Source of the DNA: Acidimicrobiaceae bacterium | GTDB taxonomy: Bacteria; Actinomycetota; Acidimicrobiia; Acidimicrobiales; Palsa-688 | Direction: 5' to 3' | DNA length: 5,081 nt | Assembly (NCBI GenBank): GCA_003158835.1 | Contig: PMLI01000130.1 | Coordinates: 1-5,081 of the forward strand | Shown here: piece after piece, positions 1 to 5,081 of the stretch | Position numbering within the stretch: position 1 is the first letter of the stretch | Layout: each line of letters starts with the position of its first letter | Made by a program: the position numbers and the translations under genes | Notes under the pieces: generated by a model | Told to the model about the DNA's origin: nothing | The model's input: the letters and a program-made list of their open reading frames with translations, nothing else | Database searches by the model: none

Positions 1-170
1 GTCGCGTCGGCGGACTTCACCTGCAGCAGCACGCTGTGCTTGCCGTTGGAGCCGGCATCGCTCAGCGCGGAGCGAACATCGCTGACATTGGCGACCGGCT
101 TGCCTCCGACATTGAGAATCACGTCGCCGGTCTTGACGCCATGCTCCGCGGCCGGACCGTCCGGCTCGAC
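1..170 (-). pseudogene. Continuation of the second PDZ domain beyond the amber codon (3' part of the HtrA-like gene, cut by the window edge)
   Basis: Reading the minus strand directly after the TAG in the same frame gives 56 uninterrupted codons to the window edge. They begin VEPDGPAAEHGVKTGDVILN and continue with VGGKPVANVSDVRSAL and HSVLLQVKSADA. This is the remainder of a DegP/Do-type C-terminal PDZ domain, joining without gap or overlap to the GVVVT that precedes the stop. The whole is therefore one gene with a single nonsense codon, not two genes. A one-base change from GAG (Glu) or CAG (Gln) would give the TAG. It is either a pseudogene part, a base error, or a readthrough product. No start codon with a ribosome binding site is evident that would let this piece be translated alone. 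The true 3' end lies outside the window. Confidence 0.75.
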
Positions 171-1625
171 CTACGTCACCACGACACCCTTTTCGCCGGC
201 GCCCTGGACTTCGCTTGCGGGCGCGAGGCTGAGCCCGAGATGCGGGGTGCCCGCCGTCTCCTTCGATGGCTGCTCGCCGCCGGCATTGGCCTGACGGTCA
301 TTCGGCATTTCGCCAAGGGTCAGGGTCAGCGTCCTGGATTCGCCCTTGTGCAGAACGTCGAGCTTCACGGAGGTGCCCGGCGCCATCATGCTGATGGTGC
401 GCGCCAGATCACGCGAGTCCTTCACCTCGGTGCCATTGACCGAGTTGATGACGTCGCCCGCCTCGATACCCGCCTTCGCGGCCGGGCTGCCGGAGGCGAC
501 CGTATCGACCTGGACCACGGCGGGCGTGCTCACGTGGGCTAGGCCCGCACCGGAGACGTCGTTGGCCTGGAGCACCCCGAACCACGGGTGCGGCGCGGGT
601 TTGCCGAGCTTGATCATCGAACTGACATCCGCCATGGCCGTATCTATGGGAGTTATATAGGTTAGGCCGGGCCGGGCCAGCGGGCCTGTCACCGGGTTCG
701 TGATGCCGATCACGTCGCCGGCGCCGTCGACGAGGGCCCCTCCGTAGGCAGAGTTGTCGACCGAAATATCCGCCACCAACATTGAGAACATGGCGTCCGA
801 CGCGCCGTTTACCGGCTGCAGGTAGCTCGACGTGTCAATTAGAAAACCATCGGCGAAATATGACCCGTTGGACGACCCGGCCATGAACGGCGACCCCACC
901 GAAAAGACTTCCTCGCCCGTCTGAGCATTGGCGACGCTGCCGAGATCCGGGGTGCTCTGGCTGTTGAGCGGGAGGAAAACAACCCTCACTACGGCGATGC
1001 CGGCGGAAGGGTCCGTGCCGACTAGGTAACCGGCCTTCGTCTCACCCGAGCTCGAGATCACCTCGACCTGGCTATTGGGCCCGGCCTCCTGGAATAGGGC
1101 GCTGTCGGTCAGCACGTAACAGTACTGGCTCGTCGTGCTCACGATTATCCCCGAGCCCGTCACCACCCCTTGAGCGCCGTTCACGCTCAAGCCGACGACG
1201 GACGGTACCACCTGAGGCAGCACGGCGGTGGCACCGGGTGGGCTCTGGCTCGTGGACGAATGGACAGGCACGGTCGAGGCAGGCTTGAAGGGGACAACGG
1301 TCTGCGGCGTGCCGACGGCCCCGGTGGCCACCAGGATGACGGCGCAGATCAGGGCACCGACAACCCCCGACACGACGCCCAGGAACCATATCCTCAGCTC
1401 CACGCGCCTCGCCCACGCGCCGAGGACGCCGGCGGTCTGGCTTGGGGTCGGGGCGGCGGGATTGACCCGGACCTCCGATGGATGTCTCCACAGGCGGTCG
1501 TCGGGTGGCAGCCAGGGACGACCGGGCTGGTCGTCGTCCATCTCGTCGCCGGGCCTACGAGGCTGCTCTTCTTCGGGCTCCATCCTGAACCCCGAGGTTA
1601 CCGGTGTCCCGGACGGCGCTGACAT
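171..1625 (-). CDS. Membrane-anchored HtrA/DegP-like trypsin-fold PDZ protein, probably catalytically dead, ended early by an amber codon
   Basis: From the ATG at 1625 to the TAG at 171-173 this encodes 484 residues. Seen in order: an acidic N-terminus with the actinobacterial motif LWRHPSEV (residues 44-51); a hydrophobic segment at about 79-104, predicting a cytoplasmic N-terminus and an external body; a Ser/Thr/Pro-rich linker; a trypsin-like domain (about 130-335); PDZ1 (about 347-440); and the first 24 residues or so of PDZ2. Family proteins are envelope serine proteases or chaperones. Here the expected His site reads VLTDSALF (171-178), the Asp site reads GTDPSAGIAVV (Gly209), and the GNSGGPL site reads SAYGGAL (Tyr294), so all three catalytic residues appear replaced. 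I infer a pseudoprotease with a binding or scaffold role. Alternative starts are the ATGs at 1583 and 1541; none has a strong ribosome binding site. It is divergent from moaE. The PDZ region resembles alphaproteobacterial DegP. Confidence 0.8.
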   Translation of the reverse strand: MSAPSGTPVTSGFRMEPEEEQPRRPGDEMDDDQPGRPWLPPDDRLWRHPSEVRVNPAAPTPSQTAGVLGAWARRVELRIWFLGVVSGVVGALICAVILVATGAVGTPQTVVPFKPASTVPVHSSTSQSPPGATAVLPQVVPSVVGLSVNGAQGVVTGSGIIVSTTSQYCYVLTDSALFQEAGPNSQVEVISSSGETKAGYLVGTDPSAGIAVVRVVFLPLNSQSTPDLGSVANAQTGEEVFSVGSPFMAGSSNGSYFADGFLIDTSSYLQPVNGASDAMFSMLVADISVDNSAYGGALVDGAGDVIGITNPVTGPLARPGLTYITPIDTAMADVSSMIKLGKPAPHPWFGVLQANDVSGAGLAHVSTPAVVQVDTVASGSPAAKAGIEAGDVINSVNGTEVKDSRDLARTISMMAPGTSVKLDVLHKGESRTLTLTLGEMPNDRQANAGGEQPSKETAGTPHLGLSLAPASEVQGAGEKGVVVT

Positions 1626-1706
1626 CACCCCAGCTGCGGCTCGGGGGTGCCCCTGACCTGCCTTTAGACTTGGGCCAGCCCCGAGACCTAGGATAAGGAG
1701 GTGCTG
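1626..1706. promoter_or_regulatory. Divergent intergenic region between the HtrA-like gene and moaE
   Basis: This 81-base gap separates two genes pointing apart, so it should carry the start signals for both. For moaE, TAGGAT at 1689-1694 could be a -10 element, with TTAGAC at 1664-1669 as a poor -35 at a long 19-base spacing. For the minus-strand gene, TCTAAA read on the minus strand around 1663-1668 is a possible but weak -10. The assignments are by eye; only the divergent layout is secure. Confidence 0.35.
1695..1701 (+). promoter_or_regulatory. Ribosome binding site of moaE, deciding the TTG start
   Basis: AAGGAGG is a near-perfect Shine-Dalgarno sequence. It overlaps the first base of the in-frame GTG at 1701, so that GTG cannot be the start it serves. 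The in-frame TTG at 1707 lies five bases downstream, a normal spacing, and is the preferred start. Confidence 0.75.
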
Positions 1707-2207
1707 TTGGCTCCCGCAGGAGACGACTGGTGGTCGCTCTCCAGCGAACCCCTCGACCTCGACCAGCTCGCCGTTTGGGCTGTGCTGCCCAGGTGCGGGG
1801 CGGTGGTGGTTTTCTTCGGGACCGTCCGGGACCACTCCGAAGGCAGGCCGCAGGTAGTGTCGCTCGAGTACGAGGCTTACGCCGGCCTAGCGCTGGAAAG
1901 GATGGAAGAGGTCGCTCATAATATGCGGCTGAGATGGCCCGGCACGGGCCGGGTCGCTCTGGTCCATCGGACGGGACCGCTCCTGCCGACCGAGATTTCG
2001 GTTGTCGTCGCCGTCTCTGCCCCCCATCGCGCCGAAGCTTTCGACGCGGCCCGCTTTGGCATCGATACGATAAAGACCACCGTCCCCATTTGGAAGCGCG
2101 AGACATGGGAAGGCGGCAGTTCATGGGGTCTTGACGCGCACCCGATTGAAGTTGCCGCAGTGCCAGGTTTCAGCGGGGCCGATCATGTGAGCCAAATAGG
2201 AAGTTGA
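1707..2207 (+). CDS. moaE: Molybdopterin synthase catalytic subunit MoaE
   Basis: The 166-residue protein is the large subunit of molybdopterin synthase. With thiocarboxylated MoaD it inserts the dithiolene sulfurs into precursor Z (cPMP) to make molybdopterin in the cytoplasm. Visible family motifs are FFGTVRDHSEGR (about 36-47), LEYEAY (about 53-58), VALVHRTGPL, VSAPHRAEAF with the conserved His-Arg pair at 107-108, KTTVPIWKRE and WEGGSSWG. The lysines at 123 and 130 have the same seven-residue spacing as the catalytic pair K119/K126 of E. coli MoaE, so it should be active. Length is usual, with about 25 extra residues after the core. The TTG start is chosen from the Shine-Dalgarno spacing. 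No moaD, moaA or moaC is in view. The next gene begins seven bases after its stop, suggesting an operon with the membrane protein and mreB. Confidence 0.93.
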   Translation: MAPAGDDWWSLSSEPLDLDQLAVWAVLPRCGAVVVFFGTVRDHSEGRPQVVSLEYEAYAGLALERMEEVAHNMRLRWPGTGRVALVHRTGPLLPTEISVVVAVSAPHRAEAFDAARFGIDTIKTTVPIWKRETWEGGSSWGLDAHPIEVAAVPGFSGADHVSQIGS

Positions 2208-2214
2208 GAACCCA

Positions 2215-2523
2215 GTGGGCGTGCACGTGCTGATCGCCGCGGCCAAGCCAGTAGCCCATACCTCCCTGCAATGGTCGACGTTGGCGTGGATCGCCGGTGC
2301 CGCGGTGGCGGCCGCCTTGATTATCGGCATAATCGTTGTGTTGTCCCGCCGGCCGAAATCGATGGAGGTCGGTATGGCGGAGTTCTCCCGTTCCCTTCAA
2401 GCTGTTGCACCGGCTCATCGTCCTCCCCACCGGCCGGCTCCCGACCAGGCACGCCCGGGCCCGGCCAAACCACCAGAAATACGTCCCGCCCGAGCACCGA
2501 GAGGGGAGAGCGACGCTGTCTAG
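2215..2523 (+). CDS. Small single-pass membrane protein preceding mreB
   Basis: The 102-residue product has no assigned function. It has a short N-terminus, one clear hydrophobic helix at about 20-44 (from WSTLAWIAG to IIVVLS), then the basic stretch SRRPKSMEVGMAEFSRSLQA and a Pro/Arg-rich, probably disordered tail. The positive charges after the helix predict an outside N-terminus and cytoplasmic tail. The RRPKSM…GMAEFSR…LQA segment looks like the conserved part; I recall similar short proteins beside mreB in Acidimicrobiia, but this is memory only. The GTG at 2215 has AGGAAG at 2198-2203 and a weaker GAGAA nearer; GTGs at 2221 and 2227 are alternatives. Its last eight bases overlap the proposed mreB start, so translation is probably coupled. 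A role as a membrane partner of MreB is inference. Confidence 0.75.
   Translation: MGVHVLIAAAKPVAHTSLQWSTLAWIAGAAVAAALIIGIIVVLSRRPKSMEVGMAEFSRSLQAVAPAHRPPHRPAPDQARPGPAKPPEIRPARAPRGESDAV
2501..2510 (+). promoter_or_regulatory. Purine-rich ribosome binding site for mreB
   Basis: GAGGGGAGAG lies within the end of the upstream gene. Its GGAG core (2505-2508) is seven bases before the in-frame CTG at 2516. No ATG or GTG exists in the mreB frame between 2336 and the nucleotide-binding motif, so this site supports initiation at the CTG. Confidence 0.6.
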
Positions 2524-3511
2524 GGATCTCGCAATAGACCTGGGTACCGCCAATACGCTCGTCTACGCCAAGGGACGTGGCATAGTCCTGAACGAGCCGA
2601 CTGTCATCGCTCTGGACAGCCGGACAAACACCGTGCTCAACATGGGCCGGGAAGCCTGGCAAATGATCGGGCGCACGCCGGGCTACATAGTGGCGGTCAG
2701 GCCCCTGCGCAAGGGCGCCATCACCGATTTCGACATCACCCAACGGATGATCGAACTGTTGCTGAAGCGGGCCGGCATCTCGCGCTTCGGGCGTCCGCGG
2801 GTTCTCATCTGCGTCCCGTCGGCTATTACGGCGGTTGAGCGCAGGGCGGTCGAGGAGGCGGCCCGGGCCGCCGGCGCCAACAGTGTCAGCCTGATCGAAC
2901 AGCCCACGGCCGCGGCTATAGGTGCCGGTCTGCCCATCCACCAGCCCCTGGGGAACATGGTGTGCGACATCGGAGGGGGAACGACCGAGACCGCCGTCAT
3001 CTCTCTTGGCGGTGTTGTGGCCCTCGAGGCGATCCGGGTGGGCAGCTTCGACATAGACGCCACCATCCAGGCCTATGTCCGCCGTGAGTACGGGATCGCG
3101 ATCGGGGAACGGACGGCGGAGGAAATCAAGGTGGCCATCGGCTCGGCTTGGCCCATGGACGACGCAGTGAAGGCCGAGGTCCGGGGGCGCGACCTCATGA
3201 GCGGTTTGCCCAAGACCGTCATACTCGCGCCCGAGGAAGTCCGGGAAGCTATCGAGGAGCAGGTCGGCGCCATCGTCGACGCCGTCCTGCGCTGTCTGGG
3301 CTCCGCCCCCCCGGAGCTGTCGCAGGACCTGCTGACCCAGGGCCTTCACCTCGTGGGCGGTGGGGGCATGCTCAAGGGCCTGGACCGCAGGCTGTCCGAA
3401 GAGACGGGCCTGCCGGTAAACCTGGTCGAGGCACCTCTGGAATGCGTGGTGATGGGCGCCGGCAAGTGCATCGAGAACTTCGATGCCGTGCACGACCTGC
3501 TGCTCAGTTAA
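2516..3511 (+). CDS. mreB: MreB-like bacterial actin (rod shape-determining protein)
   Basis: The 331-residue protein is an actin-fold ATPase that polymerises beneath the membrane to guide cell-wall synthesis. Visible family motifs are phosphate 1 DLGTANTLVY (8-17) followed by GRGIVLNEPTVIAL, the PSAITAVERR segment (101-110), phosphate 2 DIGGGTTE (151-158), GERTAEEIK, and the adenosine motif LVGGGGMLKGLDRRL (279-293). The full fold and usual length are present. EQPTAAAIGAGL (128-139) differs slightly from the EEPMAAAIGAGL I remember for typical MreB. Start choice: in other MreB proteins two or three residues precede RDLAIDLGT, which places the start at CTG 2516, with a good ribosome binding site. 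The first in-frame ATG would remove phosphate 1; TTGs at 2336 and 2405 would add unrelated residues. It overlaps the preceding gene by eight bases. No mreC or mreD follows; the next gene is convergent. Confidence 0.93.
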   Translation: MSRDLAIDLGTANTLVYAKGRGIVLNEPTVIALDSRTNTVLNMGREAWQMIGRTPGYIVAVRPLRKGAITDFDITQRMIELLLKRAGISRFGRPRVLICVPSAITAVERRAVEEAARAAGANSVSLIEQPTAAAIGAGLPIHQPLGNMVCDIGGGTTETAVISLGGVVALEAIRVGSFDIDATIQAYVRREYGIAIGERTAEEIKVAIGSAWPMDDAVKAEVRGRDLMSGLPKTVILAPEEVREAIEEQVGAIVDAVLRCLGSAPPELSQDLLTQGLHLVGGGGMLKGLDRRLSEETGLPVNLVEAPLECVVMGAGKCIENFDAVHDLLLS

Positions 3512-3531
3512 AGGACCGTGCCTGTTCTGGA

Positions 3532-3576
3532 CCCGGTTGGGCCGAGCATTGGCGGGGCCGCACCAGGCCAGCCGGG
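3532..3576. terminator. G+C-rich inverted repeat in the convergent spacer, possible bidirectional terminator
   Basis: Arms CCCGGTTGGGCC (3532-3543) and GGCCAGCCGGG (3566-3576) pair over 11 positions with one bulged G and one G-T pair, around a 22-base loop. It begins 21 bases after the mreB stop and ends 17 bases before the stop of the convergent HEAT gene. There is no T-run on either side, so a classical intrinsic terminator is not shown. The left arm could instead pair with GGCCCGACC at 3585-3593. Confidence 0.35.
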
Positions 3577-3592
3577 ACCAAGTGGGCCCGAC

Positions 3593-4264
3593 CTACGCCG
3601 GTTGAGCCGGCCCCGGCCGGGTGCGCGGCCCGAGCACGTCTTCGGCCCCTTGGCGGACCTGCCAATCAGGGTCGCGGAGCGCTTTGCGAAGAGCGGCTTG
3701 CACGTCCTCACCGCCAAAGGCATCATCGAAACCCGCCAATGCGATCACGGCCCGGCGTCTTACGGCGGCTTTGTCCGCCAAGGCACTGAGGACAGGCGCC
3801 AACCCCTGCGGATGACCGAGCGCCCCGAGCGCAGCTACAGCCGCCTCCCGGCACAGCGGGTCGCGGTGCCCGGTCGCCACCCGACTGAGGGCGGCGACCG
3901 CGCCCGTTCGCGGCTCGCCGGCATCGAGCTCGCCCAGCGCGCTACAGGCGGCTTCGACCACCGACGGCAAGCCGTCGGACAGGGCGGCCACGAGCTGGTC
4001 CTCGAAGCTCCCCTGCCCGTGACGGCCGGCCAGCTCGCCGGCCCGGCGGCGGACTTCGCCGGTCGCGTCTACAAGCGCCCTGGTCAAGTCGTGCGCCTGC
4101 AGCGACCCCATCCTGGCCAGGGCGGTGAGGGCGCTGCCCCGGACCTCGGGGGACGGGTCGTCGAGACCGGCGCGAGCTGTGACCTCGTCTCGAGCGTGGC
4201 CCGCTATGACAACGGCCCGGCGCCGGGCCGCGGAGCTGGCGGTGGGCTCAGGGCCGGGGGTCAT
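3593..4264 (-). CDS. HEAT-repeat protein
   Basis: The 223-residue protein is made almost wholly of HEAT-like helical repeats with no catalytic domain visible. About six units can be marked: 27-54 (DDPSPEVRGSALTALARMG), 60-81, 90-113, 121-151, 156-180 and 187-212 (RDPDWQVRQGAEDVLG). Each has the Asp-Pro or equivalent turn, a Val-Arg step and an Ala/Leu-rich second helix. No signal peptide or membrane segment is seen, so it should be cytoplasmic. Such proteins act as binding scaffolds; the PBS-lyase-type HEAT label sometimes given to this repeat style does not imply a lyase. The Arg/Ala-rich N-terminus before residue 17 may not be conserved, and the ATG at 4264 has no evident ribosome binding site. 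It is convergent with mreB and starts five bases from the divergent PDZ gene. The partner is unknown. Confidence 0.8.
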   Translation of the reverse strand: MTPGPEPTASSAARRRAVVIAGHARDEVTARAGLDDPSPEVRGSALTALARMGSLQAHDLTRALVDATGEVRRRAGELAGRHGQGSFEDQLVAALSDGLPSVVEAACSALGELDAGEPRTGAVAALSRVATGHRDPLCREAAVAALGALGHPQGLAPVLSALADKAAVRRRAVIALAGFDDAFGGEDVQAALRKALRDPDWQVRQGAEDVLGPRTRPGPAQPA

Positions 4265-4269
4265 TGGCG

Positions 4270-5081
4270 GTGAACGACATCCAACCGACTCTACCGAGCG
4301 ACGCCGCCCCCCCCTGGCGCGCCCGGGGCGGCCGGTGGGCCGGGTTCCTGGTGAGCGTGCTACTGCTCGGCGCCATCGTCATAGGAGCGCCTACTGCCAT
4401 CGCCGTCCACGAGGCCGATGGCTACTTCCTCTTCTCTCCGGGGACAGCCCCGGTGATAACCACCAGCATTAAGTGCCGTCCCAGCAACGGGGAGCTGGCT
4501 CTGCCCGACGGTGCCCCGTGCGTGCGCCTGGTCCTGCCCCGGGGTAAAGCTCACCCGGTAAGTGGCGAGCTGCTCATGGTGGACGTGGAGGTGGGCCAGG
4601 CCGGCCCGGTGGATTGGGCCGAATGGGAGCTCGGCCTGCTCGGCAAGCAGAGCCAGATGGTCCCGGCGGCCGCGTACGCCGGTTCGACCCCCACGTCGGA
4701 ACTCGGCTGCCAAGACACCCAGGAGATGGTTTCGGCCGACCAGGATGCCGCGGTGGCCGCCCTGACGCAGCTGCACTACAAGGTGGCCGAAGTTCCCGAA
4801 GGCGTCCAGATCGACACCGTCCTGGGAGCCACGCCGGCCTGGCAAGCGGGCCTCAAATGCAACGACGTCGTCACCGCTCTCGACGGCAAGCCCGTGCTCA
4901 GCGCTCTGCAGTTCACCAAAAAGCTGGCGCCGGTGCCCCCGGGGACCGTGGTGGTCCTGACCGACCACCCTGCTGCGGGCGGCCGCCCCAAGCAGGTCAG
5001 GATCCGTTTGAGCAGCCCTCCGGCCAGCGTCGTCGCCCAGGGTTTTCAAGGCAGGTCGTACATGGGCGTCGACGTGGAGAC
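4270..5081 (+). CDS. YlbL-type PDZ/Lon-domain membrane protein, N-terminal part (cut by window edge)
   Basis: The 270 complete codons from the GTG at 4270 run open to the window end. Seen in order: a short cytoplasmic N-terminus; a hydrophobic helix at about 23-46; the segment GYFLFSPGTAPVI (51-63), which matches the SPG entry of this family; HPVSGELLMVDV; WELGLLGKQSQMVP; an acidic TQEMVSADQDAAVAAL helix; and a PDZ domain from about 165 with ATPAWQAGLKCNDVVTALDG (187-206). YlbL-type proteins continue with a Lon (S16) protease domain using a Ser-Lys pair; that part lies beyond 5081 and cannot be checked. The predicted site is the outer face of the membrane. Two cysteines (69 and 84) bracket an insert after the SPG motif; others are at 147 and 197. 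GGGGG at 4256-4260 is the only candidate ribosome binding site; TTG 4264 is an alternative start. Its promoter would have to lie inside the opposing HEAT gene. Confidence 0.85.
   Translation, partial: MNDIQPTLPSDAAPPWRARGGRWAGFLVSVLLLGAIVIGAPTAIAVHEADGYFLFSPGTAPVITTSIKCRPSNGELALPDGAPCVRLVLPRGKAHPVSGELLMVDVEVGQAGPVDWAEWELGLLGKQSQMVPAAAYAGSTPTSELGCQDTQEMVSADQDAAVAALTQLHYKVAEVPEGVQIDTVLGATPAWQAGLKCNDVVTALDGKPVLSALQFTKKLAPVPPGTVVVLTDHPAAGGRPKQVRIRLSSPPASVVAQGFQGRSYMGVDVE

Noticed and set aside
36..542. 168-codon plus-strand open frame opposite the PDZ region
   Set aside because: The minus strand encodes clear PDZ sequence here on both sides of the amber codon.
1626..1835. Extension of the HtrA-like gene upstream to the GTG-class start at 1835
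   Set aside because: It would overlap the start of moaE on the other strand, and the added residues have no family likeness.
2336..2515. Longer mreB beginning at TTG 2336 or TTG 2405
   Set aside because: The added residues are an out-of-frame reading of the upstream membrane-protein gene, with no ribosome binding site and no similarity to MreB N-termini.
2321..3493. 390-codon minus-strand open frame opposite mreB
   Set aside because: It is the antisense of the unmistakable MreB coding sequence, and its His/Asp/Arg-rich composition is typical of shadow frames.
3593..4264. HEAT protein as a phycobiliprotein lyase
   Set aside because: The resemblance is only in the repeat style; nothing else in the window points to phycobilins.
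3518..4273. 251-codon plus-strand open frame opposite the HEAT gene
   Set aside because: Its translation is Arg/Gly/Pro-rich with no family features, whereas the opposite strand shows regular HEAT repeats. It is a high-G+C shadow frame.
4360..5049. 229-codon minus-strand open frame opposite the PDZ/Lon gene
   Set aside because: The plus strand carries recognisable SPG, WELGLLG and PDZ motifs; the minus frame has none.
1..5081. Mobile element, CRISPR array, tRNA or rRNA
   Set aside because: No terminal inverted repeats, transposase-like coding, regularly spaced repeats or RNA-gene motifs were seen on reading both strands.

Overview
The window is high-G+C DNA whose genes look like those of an actinobacterium, most probably class Acidimicrobiia. 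The strongest hint is the motif PWLPPDDRLWRHPSEV at the N-terminus of a membrane-anchored trypsin-fold PDZ protein. The order moaE, small membrane protein, mreB fits the same assignment. This placement rests on remembered family features, not on a search.

Layout, left to right. Minus strand 1625 to 171: an HtrA-like protein with a transmembrane anchor, a trypsin-like domain that appears to have lost its catalytic triad, and PDZ domains. Its frame is broken by an amber codon at 171-173 inside the second PDZ domain, and recognisable PDZ sequence continues in the same frame to the window edge. A short divergent intergenic region (1626-1706) follows. Then comes a plus-strand run of moaE (from a TTG at 1707), a 102-residue single-pass membrane protein (2215-2523) and mreB (2516-3511). 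The mreB start seems to be a CTG that overlaps the end of the membrane-protein gene. An 81-base convergent spacer holding a G+C-rich inverted repeat separates mreB from a minus-strand HEAT-repeat gene (4264 to 3593). Five bases further on, a divergent plus-strand gene (from GTG 4270) encodes the N-terminal part of a YlbL-type PDZ/Lon-domain protein that runs off the right end.

What the genes do together: mreB with its coupled membrane protein suggests cell-shape or envelope work. The two flanking PDZ proteins are predicted to lie outside the membrane, in envelope protein handling. MoaE belongs to molybdenum cofactor synthesis and has no pathway partner in view. No RNA gene, mobile element, CRISPR array or gene-free stretch above 300 bases was seen.

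The most notable points are the amber-interrupted HtrA-like gene, whose C-terminal PDZ region reads like an alphaproteobacterial DegP rather than an actinobacterial protein, its degenerate catalytic triad, and the non-canonical start and coupling of mreB. I found no clear evidence of a wholly new system.
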